Source: Tectiglobus sp965224045 (lineage in GTDB: Bacteria > Pseudomonadota > Alphaproteobacteria > Rhizobiales > Hyphomicrobiaceae). From it: a stretch of DNA of 64,000 nt. Positions within the stretch are counted from its first letter, which is position 1. Each line of letters starts with the position of its first letter. Below are positions 25,994-34,772 of this stretch, one piece after another. The notes beneath the pieces are model-generated. The model was given only the letters and a program-made list of their open reading frames with translations, did not search any database and had not been told where the DNA came from. A program made the position numbers and the translations under genes. The stretch spans positions 186,001 through 250,000 of the forward strand of contig CBDCYD010000014.1 in the NCBI GenBank assembly GCA_965224045.1. The letters are read 5' to 3'.

Positions 25994-28900
25994 TTACAAG
26001 GCCTTCGTGTTGAGTGCGCGATCGAGTTCGCGCAGGCCGGCTTCCGTCGCGATTTCCATGGGTCGGAACTGATCGGAAAACTGCTGAGGCGCGACCGCGG
26101 CGCGCTGCGGGATGGCAACCTCTATCTTGCCGCTGCCGGCTTCGACTTTGAAGACCCGTTCGGCCGTCGTGCCGTCCTGATACTCGACAACCAATCGCAA
26201 GCTTAGCGTCTCGATATCGGCGGGACGCTGGCCGATGTAGAGTGACGGGCCCGCCTTCGCGAGCCAGCCCGGTGCCGGTCGGCTGTCGGTACCTGCCAGT
26301 CGGACGGCGGCAACGGGTTTGCCGGAGATATCGGCAATTGCCGGTAGTTTGATCACCAGAAGCCGGTCGCGCACAAGCGTCTCGAGCAAGATCCGGGAGG
26401 GGTCGTGCGGGCCGCCCCACTCGGCGCCAAACTCAAACGTAAACGCATAGCCGCCCGCAGTCGTCAGGTCGCCGTCGGACAAGGCAAACCCGGCAAACGG
26501 CTGCAACAACCCCGTGAGTTCGAGAATGCGAAGCTCGGTCAATTCGATTGCCGACGTCTCGAGGCTGGACAATGCGCTATTGCGGCCAAGGGCCGATCCG
26601 CCTGCAATTTCAGCCAATGCGTCAAGAACAGCGCCGTCCGCCGAGATTGAGGCCCGCACGGCGATACCGGCCTCGCTCGGCGTGGTTTTCTCCGTACCGT
26701 CGACGACAATGCCCGTCGGATTAGGCTCGTCTTCTTGTTCGGCTTGAGGTGAGGCGACGGGCGGTGCAGCAGTGACCTTGACGGTCACGGTTGCTTCGTC
26801 GCGCGCACCGTTGCCATCGTCGATGACGTAGGTGATGACATCCGTGCCGACGAAGCCGGAGCCGGGTTGGTAGGTCAGCGTGCCGTCCGCGTTGATGGTC
26901 ACGCGGCCATTGGTGGCGCTGGCGGCCACAACCGACAGCGAATCGCCATCGGGATCGGTATCGTTGGCGAGAACGGCGACGCTGACTGCCTCTCCCGAGA
27001 CCGCCTGCGCGTGATCGCCGGCCGCGAGCGGCGCATCGTTCACATTGGTGACGGTGACAACCAACGTTCCCGTTTCGGTGACACCCAGCGTGTCCTCGCT
27101 GACGACGTAGGTGATGGTCTCCGTACCAAAGAAGTCGGTGTTCGGCGTATAGGTGATATTGCCGGCGGCATCGAAAACGACCGAACCGTTGGCCGGCGGG
27201 TAGACGATTGCGAGGGTGACCGGGCCCTCGAACTGATCGTTGGCCAGCACGTTGTGCGTGACCGGTGTTTCCTCGATCGTTGCGACACCGTCCGTGACGG
27301 TGTCGATTTCGGCCGACAGATTAAGCGTCGCCGTCCCGCTCGTGGTGTTGGCGTGGATATCGACGATCGAGTAACTGAATGCCTGGGCGCCATTGACGTC
27401 ATCCGCCGGGGTGTATTTGAACTCGACGTCGGCGCTGGCGATTTCGTAATCGCTGCCGTCAATGGCGTACAGGATCCCGTTGCCCGAAAGCGCCAACCAA
27501 CCGGCGCGCTCGGTGGTGTGCCTGACCTCGCTGTCGAGTGTGCGATCTTCCTGAACGTTGACATCAACGCCGGTGCCGCTCAGGCCGCTGGCATCGAGGT
27601 GGGCATTGTCGCCGCCATCGAACGTGTGAAGTTGAGCCAGAAAATTCGGCGCGGGACCAAGGTTATTCGTGAAGCCGATTGTGCGACCTGAATCGGTGAT
27701 GTTGTCAGCAGTGACGCCGGCTTCGAAGTCGAGGCCACTCCACTGTCCGGTGCCCTGGCCGATCACGAGGTAACCCATCGTTTCGGCAGTGGATATCGCC
27801 GTCGACTGGTAGTCGGCGGGCTCGTTGGTGACCTGATAGCCGGTGCCGGTGACGTCGCGTTGACGTGCCTCGTTGAATTCGATGCCGTTGTTGTCGGTCT
27901 GAACCTGGCTGAGCACGACAGGCGTTCCGGCGAATGCGTTGTTGAATGCAACGTTGGTGAAGGAGTTGGCACCAGTGGCGACTTCGTGGGTGCCAACTTC
28001 CACGACGGTGCCGTCGGCAAGGGTCCAGACGCCCGCCTCGAGAACGATGTAACTGACGCGCTCGCTGCCATGGACACCGTCCGTGGTATCGGTGCCAGCG
28101 CCTGAATTGGGCTCGACGATGCGTAGATCAAAAGACGACCCGGTAATATTGCTGACGCGCGCGATGTCCGGCGCGGTGCTGGTTTGGTTTTCCGTCGTGG
28201 TGAAGACGAATACCACCGGATTGGTGTAGCTCTTGTCGAGATTGATCGTGGTTCCGACGGAATCGACGTCTATGGCGCCGACCTCGCCAACCGCGAGTTC
28301 CAACTCTCCGGTCGGGGGTTGGGCGAAGCTGGTCAGAAAGACGTCGCTCTCGGCGTCGCTGTCATTCGCCAGCGGATTGAATGTGACCGGTGCATCTTCT
28401 AGCGCCGCAATATCGTCGGCGGTGGCGACCGGCGCCGTGTTGCCGGTTACGACAATTTTGATGTTGCCGGTCTCGGTCTGGCCGAGCGTGTCCTCGGTCG
28501 CGGTGTAGGTGAGCAACTCGACACCCTGGAAGCCAGATCCTGGCGTGTATGTGATATTGCCGACTGCGTCAAAGGTCAGCGAGCCGCCGCTCGGGGCCGA
28601 TACGGCCGTCAGGCTAACGCCGCCTTCGAAGTTGTCGTTGTCGAAAACATTGAACGTTACCGGTGTGTCGAGGACTGTTGTCGCATCATCGTCGGCGACG
28701 TCGACCTCGGGCGTGACGTTAAGCGCGACGGTTGCCGTCGCGGCCTGCGCGGCGGTGTCTTCGATCGTGTAGGTGAAGCTGTCGGCGCCAGTGACGTCGT
28801 CACCGGGCGTGTAGATGAACTGGACATTGTCCGACGGTATGTGAAGGTTTGTGCCGGAGACTGCGCCGAGCAGGCCGTCGCCACCGAGCGCCAGCCAACC

Positions 28901-30685
28901 GACCCGCTCCGTCGTATGGTTGATTTCGCTATCAGACGTACGGTCTTCCTGGACGCTGACGCTAACGCCGCCGCCGTCGAGGTTCCTGGCATCGACGTGG
29001 GCATTGTCGCCGCCGTCCAAGGTGTGAAGCTGGGCCAGAAAGTTGACGTCGGGGCCAAGGTCCTGTGCAAAGCTGATGCTGCGGTTGGCGTGGGTGACAT
29101 TGTCGCCGGTGACACCTGCTTCGAAGTCGATGCCGCTCCACGTACCGGCGCCGGGCGAAATCGCAAGAAAACCGATCGACTCGGCAACCGTGATCGCGTT
29201 GGACTGATAGTCCGCAGGTTCATTGGTGACGCGAAAGCCGCTCGCGGTCACGCTGCGCTGGCGCGCTTCGTTGTAGTCAACGCCATTGTTGTTGGTCTGG
29301 ACCTGACTGAGAACGACCGGGGCGGCGGCAAAGCTGTGATCAAAGCTGACATTGGTAAGGCCGTTGGCACCGGACGACACATCGCGCGTGCCGACTTCGA
29401 CAACCGTGCCGTCGGACAGTGTCCACACGCCGGCTTCAAGTACGATGTAGCTGACGCTTTCCAGACCGTGCACGCCATCGGTCGTGTCGTGGGTGTTTCC
29501 GGAGTTCGGTTCGACGATCGACAAGTCGAACGAATTGCCGGTGATGTTGCTTATTCTTGCAATGTCCGGTGCAGCGGAACTCTCGTTCTCGGTCGTGGTG
29601 AAGACGAAAACGACAGGGTTTGCGTAGTTGCGCGACAGGTTGATCGTGGTGCCATTGGAATCGACGTCAATGTCGCCGGTCTCGCCGACGGCGATGCTGA
29701 CGTCGCCTGAGGCCGGCTGCGTAAACGAGGTCAGGAAAACGTCGCCTTCCGGATCGCTGTCGTTGGCCAGAGGATTGAATATGACCCGCGTGTCCTCCGT
29801 GGTGTTGGCGATGTCGTCCTGTGCGGTTGGCGGGGCATCTGCAAGAACACTGCCCCAGCCCTCGACGGCAGCGGTTTGTGCTTCTATGGACCCGACCCGT
29901 GTCTCGAGATCCCAATCGCCGCCTTTGTCGGTTGCACCGGTGAGATCGTTGGAGGCCGCTATGTCCGCGCCGGTCAAACGTGCCAGGGCCTCGGCAGCGG
30001 CAACGCCGTTTTCGCCAGCGGTGAAATCACAACCGTAGATCAGTATGTCGGCGCTCTCGGTGAGCGCGCCTTTCAAGCCTGAAAGATCGTCGCGATAGGT
30101 CGTGTCCAGCGTATTGGAGTCGAGAACCGCGCTGCCAAGAGACAAGCTGCCCTCGCTACCGTGCGCGAGAATGTGGATGGCGGAGACATCACTGCGGTCG
30201 GCGAGAGCGTCGACAATCTGAGTGACGCCGTCCTGGTCGGCATCAAGGACGATGACTTCCACGCCCGCGTGAAAGCCCGCCATCAATTCGGCAGGGTCTT
30301 CAACGGCCGAGTCAATGAACGCAATCTCGCTGCGTGCCGCATCGCCCGTAGCGCCGTCCTGCTGCGTGAGGAAGCCGAACGCAAAATCGGGCGCTGCGTT
30401 GGCCGGCGGTTTCTGCGCGGTCGATTGATCGGTAAGGGCACGCGTCAGGGCGTTGCCATTTTCCTTGCTTTCGCTGGCTCCGTTGGCGGCTTCCTCGGCA
30501 GTTGAGGCATCGGCCGGTTCCGCTGCGGCATCGAAGGTTTGGGTGCCGGCGCCGTCGAAGACTATGCGCGGCTCCAGAGCGCGATAGGTCAGTCGCTTGG
30601 CCAGCACGTCTCGCAATTCAGCGCACTGATTTCGCGCACTGGCTGTGCTCGCCGATCGGTCCGATTTGGGTGCAGTTCTACGCAC
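25994..30685 (-). CDS. Giant DUF4347 surface protein with cadherin-like repeats
   Basis: About 1563 residues, low in cysteine and acidic, a typical secreted adhesin. Near the N-terminus YRALEPRIVFDGAG is the LEPR-type motif that usually precedes DUF4347 (about residues 115-280: VSAIHILAHGSEGSLSLGS, ILIYGCDFTAGENG). Two copies of a module of about 465 residues follow (about 282-748 and 748-1207), each with FNPLANDSD...DVFLTSF, an H-type-lectin-like VVLSQVQT(N/D)NNG...NEARQR segment and an Ig/cadherin-like unit with ITYTP. One further cadherin-like repeat (LANDTDPDGDSLSV...TLTYQPGSGF) precedes a unique C-terminal region. GTG 30685 has GGGAAGG 5 bases upstream; TTG 30730 is the alternative. No signal peptide is evident; type I secretion is possible but no exporter gene adjoins. 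Confidence 0.85.
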   Translation of the reverse strand: MRRTAPKSDRSASTASARNQCAELRDVLAKRLTYRALEPRIVFDGAGTQTFDAAAEPADASTAEEAANGASESKENGNALTRALTDQSTAQKPPANAAPDFAFGFLTQQDGATGDAARSEIAFIDSAVEDPAELMAGFHAGVEVIVLDADQDGVTQIVDALADRSDVSAIHILAHGSEGSLSLGSAVLDSNTLDTTYRDDLSGLKGALTESADILIYGCDFTAGENGVAAAEALARLTGADIAASNDLTGATDKGGDWDLETRVGSIEAQTAAVEGWGSVLADAPPTAQDDIANTTEDTRVIFNPLANDSDPEGDVFLTSFTQPASGDVSIAVGETGDIDVDSNGTTINLSRNYANPVVFVFTTTENESSAAPDIARISNITGNSFDLSIVEPNSGNTHDTTDGVHGLESVSYIVLEAGVWTLSDGTVVEVGTRDVSSGANGLTNVSFDHSFAAAPVVLSQVQTNNNGVDYNEARQRSVTASGFRVTNEPADYQSNAITVAESIGFLAISPGAGTWSGIDFEAGVTGDNVTHANRSISFAQDLGPDVNFLAQLHTLDGGDNAHVDARNLDGGGVSVSVQEDRTSDSEINHTTERVGWLALGGDGLLGAVSGTNLHIPSDNVQFIYTPGDDVTGADSFTYTIEDTAAQAATATVALNVTPEVDVADDDATTVLDTPVTFNVFDNDNFEGGVSLTAVSAPSGGSLTFDAVGNITYTPGSGFQGVELLTYTATEDTLGQTETGNIKIVVTGNTAPVATADDIAALEDAPVTFNPLANDSDAESDVFLTSFAQPPTGELELAVGEVGAIDVDSVGTTINLDKSYTNPVVFVFTTTENQTSTAPDIARVSNITGSSFDLRIVEPNSGAGTDTTDGVHGSERVSYIVLEAGVWTLADGTVVEVGTHEVATGANSFTNVAFNNAFAGTPVVLSQVQTDNNGIEFNEARQRDVTGTGYQVTNEPADYQSTAISTAETMGYLVIGQGTGQWSGLDFEAGVTADNITDSGRTIGFTNNLGPAPNFLAQLHTFDGGDNAHLDASGLSGTGVDVNVQEDRTLDSEVRHTTERAGWLALSGNGILYAIDGSDYEIASADVEFKYTPADDVNGAQAFSYSIVDIHANTTSGTATLNLSAEIDTVTDGVATIEETPVTHNVLANDQFEGPVTLAIVYPPANGSVVFDAAGNITYTPNTDFFGTETITYVVSEDTLGVTETGTLVVTVTNVNDAPLAAGDHAQAVSGEAVSVAVLANDTDPDGDSLSVVAASATNGRVTINADGTLTYQPGSGFVGTDVITYVIDDGNGARDEATVTVKVTAAPPVASPQAEQEDEPNPTGIVVDGTEKTTPSEAGIAVRASISADGAVLDALAEIAGGSALGRNSALSSLETSAIELTELRILELTGLLQPFAGFALSDGDLTTAGGYAFTFEFGAEWGGPHDPSRILLETLVRDRLLVIKLPAIADISGKPVAAVRLAGTDSRPAPGWLAKAGPSLYIGQRPADIETLSLRLVVEYQDGTTAERVFKVEAGSGKIEVAIPQRAAVAPQQFSDQFRPMEIATEAGLRELDRALNTKAL
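27065..29840 (-). repeat. Duplicated module inside the giant surface protein gene
   Basis: Two adjacent units of about 1.4 kb, offset by about 1401 bases, encode the same order of domains (for example FVFTTTEN...APDIAR in both). They are clearly similar in protein but diverged in DNA, so the duplication is not recent. Confidence 0.8.
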
Positions 30686-30930
30686 TTCGACCTTCCCGTT
30701 TTCCCGTATCCAGGCCTTCTGGAGACCCAATTTCGCGTTAGCGATTTATTCACGGGCGCCGTTAAAGCGGATCTAAATTTTCTCGCTAAAATTGCATCCG
30801 GGGCGAGGCGAAACACCTTCACGGTTTATAAGCGGTTGCTGCCAGGCAATTCGGAAATAGTTTCTTAACCAAGCCCGCGGCCCCGATCGGGCGAATTCCG
30901 CCAGGCGCAGCGGCCGGACTGGGTTTCTTT

Positions 30931-31039
30931 GCCTCACGCCGCTATGCGCGCTGCGCGCGGCGGCTCCGGCGGGGCGGACGTTCGGCCGGGTCGCGTTGCT
31001 CCCGTATGAGCCAATCCGTTTTGCTGCGACATGCCTTAG
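30931..31039. repeat. Single copy of the GC-rich extragenic repeat
   Basis: 109 bases beginning GCCTCACGCCGCTATGCGCG and ending ATGCCTTAG, closely matching the fourth copy at 16488-16596, including the TTTTGCTGCGA tail. It lies upstream of the giant surface protein gene in otherwise gene-free DNA. Confidence 0.8.
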
Positions 31040-31078
31040 AGACCGCGTTGTCCGGGCCCGAGTGGGCAGACAAAATAA

Positions 31079-31101
31079 CCGGCGCGTGGGGAGCGCGCCG
31101 G
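31079..31101 (-). terminator. Rho-independent terminator, minus strand
   Basis: Perfect 8-base stem CCGGCGCG/CGCGCCGG with a 7-base loop, followed on the minus strand by TTATTTTGT. It lies 177 bases past the stop of the 70-residue gene at 31278 and probably ends its transcript. Confidence 0.65.
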
Positions 31102-31277
31102 CGGTCGGATTGCGGGGATCCGAGAGAGGGCATTGACCGGCCGGGCTTGCTCTGGGTGGTGCAAGAGGCCGCAAAGAACCTAGTTCGCATAGGTCTTCGA
31201 GTTATCGTTGATCAAACGCGATACGATGGATGGGACGCAGTTTAACCTGGCGCACCGCACGCGGCGGTGATGCCGGT

Positions 31278-31490
31278 CTATGCGGCCCGCTTCATGGTTT
31301 GCGCACAGAGTGCCTGGGCGATGGTCTCGACCGCGCTCTTCCAGTCGGACGATGCATCGGGAAGAACGACACCAAATGCCTCCAGCGCGTCGGTCGGGCT
31401 GCCGCCATCGCGGAAAATCCGCGCGCAGGTCTGGCGGGCGACGCCAATTGCGTGTTGCCACTGCTCGGGATTGATTTCGGTCGGTGTCAT
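31278..31490 (-). CDS. Small hypothetical protein (70 aa)
   Basis: Starts MTPTEINPEQWQHAIGVARQ at ATG 31490, with GGAGG 8 bases upstream; the longer frame upstream is Arg/Pro-rich. The product is soluble, helical and contains two cysteines near TCARIF and ALCAQT. A rho-independent terminator lies downstream. I do not recognise the family, but ribosome-binding site and terminator make it a likely real gene. Confidence 0.6.
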   Translation of the reverse strand: MTPTEINPEQWQHAIGVARQTCARIFRDGGSPTDALEAFGVVLPDASSDWKSAVETIAQALCAQTMKRAA

Positions 31491-31704
31491 CGGAATGCCT
31501 CCGCTTCTCTTGCCTGGCACGTTGCGCACTGGCGAAGTGCCGAACGCATTGAACTTTGTTGCAACTGGAACTGATGTACTGGGATACTCAAGGTGACCGG
31601 CGCGGCAGATACGCGGTAGCCGGGCCAGGGCGACAGGTACGCGTGTGGCTCCGTCTCGTACGCAACACTGGCTCATCCGAGACATTGAGCTGACTGACCG
31701 TCAA

Positions 31705-31986
31705 TCACCGCGCGTACCTGCCAACTCGTCGGAGAGGCACCTCTGTAGAGGGAGCAATCTCCAAAATCTGATTGTCGTTCGCACCGCTGCCGAGAGGCGA
31801 GGCCCGATGTTGGGCCGAACTGGGCGGCGGTGGAGCCGACGCAACTCCCAGGCCTGTTAGAACGCGGCCAACAACCGAACCGAGAGGCTGCCAGGTCTCA
31901 CGAGCGGGCGACGCTACGGGATTGAGCGGTTGTACAACGCCAGAAACTTCGCTCGTCGCTACGCTTGACGGAAGGAACGCTTTCAC
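31705..31986 (-). CDS. Doubtful small hypothetical protein (93 aa)
   Basis: GTG start at 31986 with GAGG about 9 bases upstream. The product (MKAFLPSSVATSEVSGVVQP...) is Ser/Pro/Val-rich with a PPPPSSAQH stretch and no recognisable domain. An opposing plus-strand frame covers the same DNA. It may be a real low-complexity peptide or noise. Confidence 0.28.
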   Translation of the reverse strand: MKAFLPSSVATSEVSGVVQPLNPVASPARETWQPLGSVVGRVLTGLGVASAPPPPSSAQHRASPLGSGANDNQILEIAPSTEVPLRRVGRYAR

Positions 31987-32388
31987 GGTTACGCCTCACA
32001 TTCTGACTTCGAACCGCCGGCCAGTTTCAGGCTCGCGCACGGGCCACACAAACACTTGGCGGTTACACAAAACTTCCCAACAACGCAGTTACGCCACGCA
32101 AACTCCGGCAGGACTTAGAACCGGCCTGGACCGGCCCAAAACCTGCACTGGCCCAAAACCTGGCCGACGCAAAACTGGATACGCAAACGCTGGACTTCAG
32201 ACGGCTAACGAGGCAGGCCGGCGAACCGCTGACGCATACGCTGAGACCGAGTACTGGAAGCGGCTCGCCGCAGATTTTCGAACACGCCGCGAAGCATGTT
32301 GTATGGGGACGGCTGCCCCGACGCAAACGCAACTGAACTCAACGCATTACTAGGACTTGTACGCAGTACTAACCGGGCTTCGGACTTC

Positions 32389-32460
32389 CCTGCAGTGGTA
32401 GGTTGGCCTGCAGTGGTAGGTTGGCCTGCAGTGGTGGTTTGGCCTGCGGTGGTGGATTGG
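32389..32460. repeat. 18-bp minisatellite, four copies
   Basis: Four tandem units of CCTGCAGTGGTAGGTTGG (units three and four carry substitutions). Both strands stay open through it, giving (PAVVGW)n on plus and (TTAGQP)n on minus, but neither frame looks like a real gene. There are no spacers, so it is not a CRISPR array. Confidence 0.85.
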
Positions 32461-32551
32461 GACGTAATCGCACCGTGATCGGGAAGCCTGGCAACAGAGA
32501 CGCAAAACAGATGCTGCCTTAGTGAATTCAACTCACCGGTTGGCCGAAAAA

Positions 32552-32639
32552 CCATGAAACAAACTCGCTACTCTTACGCTCAACCACCGGGTTCGCTTTG
32601 TGTTCCGCGAATGAGGGAGAATAAATCGTTGTTTCATGG
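32552..32639. repeat. 11-bp inverted repeat pair in AT-rich DNA
   Basis: CCATGAAACAA at 32552-32562 and TTGTTTCATGG at 32629-32639 are perfect inverted copies 66 bases apart. They could be ends of a tiny mobile remnant or a hairpin. No transposase or target duplication is seen. Confidence 0.4.
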
Positions 32640-32895
32640 CCACATATTGGCACGCGTGAGGCTCGAAGGGGGATTTTTAATTGACAGACGTTCATTTGGA
32701 GACGCATGGCAAATTTGCCGTAACAGTTTGAAATGCCATTTTATTTATGAATATCTGCTAGTTATTTTTTCCTCTTGATACGGCACATTACACCTCTGCG
32801 CGTCCGGTCAATTGTGGACAGGCAGGGGATCAACCAAACCTTAACTTGAAAAAACGAATCGCCGCGGCGCCAGGCAGGCGGCGAAAATATTTCCT

Positions 32896-33432
32896 TTACG
32901 CCGGCAAGCGAGCCTCGGAACTGGCGAACGCGGCCTTGAGGCAGGCGATCGTGAGGGCGATGCAGACGACGACGTTCCAGCCCGCGAAGGAAAGCCCGAG
33001 CAATCGCCAAGTGGCATCGCCGCAGCTGGCGAACGTCTTGCCCGTAAGGCCGCTCAGGACGCCTTGGCCACCGGTTCCAAGCGGTTTTATTGCCTGCGTG
33101 TCGCAGGTCGCCGGGCCCTCCCAGAGCTGCCACTCGACGCCGGCGTGATAAACACCAAGGCCGGCATTGATCAGAAAGATCAGCGCCACCAAAAAATACA
33201 GCGCCATCGCCGCACCTTGCTGTTCGAGACTGAGCAACAACAGGGCAACGAAGAGCGCCGGTATGGCGATGTAATATGCGTAGCGCTGCTGCAGGCACAG
33301 CGTGCACGGCTCGTAGCCACCGATATGTTCAAAACCAAGCGCCAGCACGATCACCGCGGCAGCAATGAACAACGCCGCGGCGCCGAGCTTGTAGGCAGAC
33401 TGGCCGGCGATGGCCGAAACGGAATGTGCCAT
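32896..33432 (-). CDS. dsbB: Disulfide bond formation protein B
   Basis: Inner-membrane quinone reductase that reoxidises DsbA; 178 residues with four predicted helices. The first periplasmic loop has the CxxC pair Cys43/Cys46 (EPCTLC) followed by LQQR, and the second loop has Cys110 and Cys137. GAGGA precedes ATG 33432. It follows the DedA/YqaA-family gene by 117 bases on the same strand. Confidence 0.92.
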   Translation of the reverse strand: MAHSVSAIAGQSAYKLGAAALFIAAAVIVLALGFEHIGGYEPCTLCLQQRYAYYIAIPALFVALLLLSLEQQGAAMALYFLVALIFLINAGLGVYHAGVEWQLWEGPATCDTQAIKPLGTGGQGVLSGLTGKTFASCGDATWRLLGLSFAGWNVVVCIALTIACLKAAFASSEARLPA

Positions 33433-33549
33433 GAAGAGCAGTCCTCAGAGTCCTGGTCTCACCATCGATGAGTGTCGTTGTGCCCGGCACGTTGCGCCAC
33501 CTGACCTGCCGTCGTTGACCATGACGGCCATGGCGGTTTCGCTTTCGTG

Positions 33550-34134
33550 TCAGTGGATCAGGTATTTAATGGCAATGAAGCCACCAAAGAGCAAGACCAG
33601 GAAGACCGTGAAGACGAGGCCCAGGCGCTTCTCGATGAAGACACGGATGGGCTGGCCGAAGAAATAAAGAAGCCCGCAAATCACGAAGAATACGAGCCCG
33701 CGAGCCGTGATGCTGGCAAGCAGAAAGACGATGAAGTTGAGCGCGGTCACGCCGCTGGCGATGGTAATGACCTTGTAGGGGAACGGCGTGACACCCGCGA
33801 AAAACACGATCCAAGCGCCAAATTCGTTGTAGCGGTCGCGGAAGGACTCGAACTTGTCCATGGCGCCGTAGATTTCAAGGACCGGCCGGCCGACGGCGTC
33901 GAACAGGCCGTAACCGATGAGGTAGCCCGCGATGCCGCCGAGCACCGATGCGACCGTAGCGATCAACGCGAACTTCCAGGCTTTGGCCCGATCGGCGAGC
34001 ACCATCGGGATAAGCATTGCGTGTGGTGGAATGGGAAAGAACGAGCTTTCCGCAAACGCGACGGCAAATAATGCCAGTGAGGCGTGGCGATGGGCGGCGA
34101 GGCGCATCACCCAATCGTAGAGGGCCCTGATCAT
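33550..34134 (-). CDS. DedA/YqaA-family membrane protein
   Basis: 194-residue polytopic inner-membrane protein of the SNARE-associated/DedA superfamily, YqaA subgroup. The N-terminal AFAESSFFPIPPHAMLIPMVL motif and FFAGVTPFPYKVITIASG with its conserved arginine-free re-entrant proline motif are typical. Relatives help membrane homeostasis and lipid-carrier recycling; a specific substrate is not known. It probably shares a transcript with dsbB. Confidence 0.85.
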   Translation of the reverse strand: MIRALYDWVMRLAAHRHASLALFAVAFAESSFFPIPPHAMLIPMVLADRAKAWKFALIATVASVLGGIAGYLIGYGLFDAVGRPVLEIYGAMDKFESFRDRYNEFGAWIVFFAGVTPFPYKVITIASGVTALNFIVFLLASITARGLVFFVICGLLYFFGQPIRVFIEKRLGLVFTVFLVLLFGGFIAIKYLIH

Positions 34135-34318
34135 GCGGTTCCGTTAGGCGGCGAAAGAGAGAGTGTCCAGCAAATCGCCCCCTAAGCACCAATTTGCCGT
34201 CGGGCGCTGTCAAAAACGCAACGCCTGGCGGCGCAGCCGGCCACAGGCTTGATGGGACGGCGATCACACCGGTTTTTCCGCCGTGCGATTTCTTGGCATT
34301 GCGATGCCGACACAACAA

Positions 34319-34349
34319 AAACCGGCTCGAGGCGCGCTCGAACCGGTTT
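34319..34349 (-). terminator. Rho-independent terminator, minus strand
   Basis: Stem AAACCGG-C-TCGAG against CTCGA-A-CCGGTTT (one mismatch, 5-base loop), followed on the minus strand by TTTTGTTG. It lies about 120 bases past the stop of the small gene at 34468 and fits its transcript end. Confidence 0.65.
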
Positions 34350-34467
34350 CTTGCTCATGCCGCCCAACTCTGAGGGCGTTCCGGCTGATTTTTCAGCTCG
34401 GATATTCGGGACGGTGTACGCGATCCGGGAGCCCTTAGATCATCTCGTCCCTGTCAAACACGCGGCA

Positions 34468-34668
34468 TCAGGACGTGCAGGCACCGTCCATTTGAACGCG
34501 ATCGGCAGCGCGTTCGGCGGTGTGCGAAAAGACGCCGCCAATCTTGCGTGCGACATAGCGGGCCGCACCGCGAAAGGCCTTGGCACGCTCAGCGCGTATA
34601 CGCTGCTCAAAAGCACGGAGTTCAGCGTTGGTTGGGGCCCAAACCGGCATGTCGTGAAGATTTTTCAT
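34468..34668 (-). CDS. Small basic protein (66 aa)
   Basis: MKNLHDMPVWAPTNAELRAF begins a short Arg/Ala-rich helical protein with a strong site (GGAG, 8-9 bases before ATG 34668) and a downstream terminator. The PTNAELRAFEQRIRAERAKAF pattern resembles tiny alphaproteobacterial proteins of the RSP_7527 or DUF1127 kind; that match is from memory of the pattern only. It is divergent from the LysR regulator at 34773, so the two may be co-regulated. Confidence 0.65.
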   Translation of the reverse strand: MKNLHDMPVWAPTNAELRAFEQRIRAERAKAFRGAARYVARKIGGVFSHTAERAADRVQMDGACTS

Positions 34669-34772
34669 TTTTATTTCTCCTCATGTCATCTCGTTGTGTT
34701 TCATTAAATAGCCCCCTATCTTGTCGGGTACAAACGACGATGTCTCACCTGACGCATTAGGAAAATTCATCA

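Larger units (their letters stand above)
31491..32895. other. 1.4-kb stretch with little coding potential
   Basis: Between the 70-residue gene and dsbB no frame reads like a conserved protein. Composition shifts from GC-rich (31500-32500) to AT-rich (32560-32800). It holds a 17-base direct repeat (32125-32158), a 72-base minisatellite (32389-32460) and an 11-base inverted repeat (32552-32562 with 32629-32639). Many phrases such as ACGCAAAACTGG recur loosely, suggesting decayed repetitive or laterally acquired DNA. A weak small gene at 31705-31986 is listed separately. Confidence 0.5.

Noticed and set aside
28841..29710. 289-codon plus-strand frame within the giant surface protein gene
   Set aside because: It mirrors the duplicated module; similar shadows occur in both copies, as expected from reverse-complement reading.
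31772..32353. 193-codon plus-strand frame
   Set aside because: Thr/Arg/Pro-rich with no hydrophobic core, no ribosome-binding site and repeats running through it; treated as non-coding.
32389..32460. Possible CRISPR array
   Set aside because: Units are contiguous 18-base repeats without spacers and no cas gene is present.
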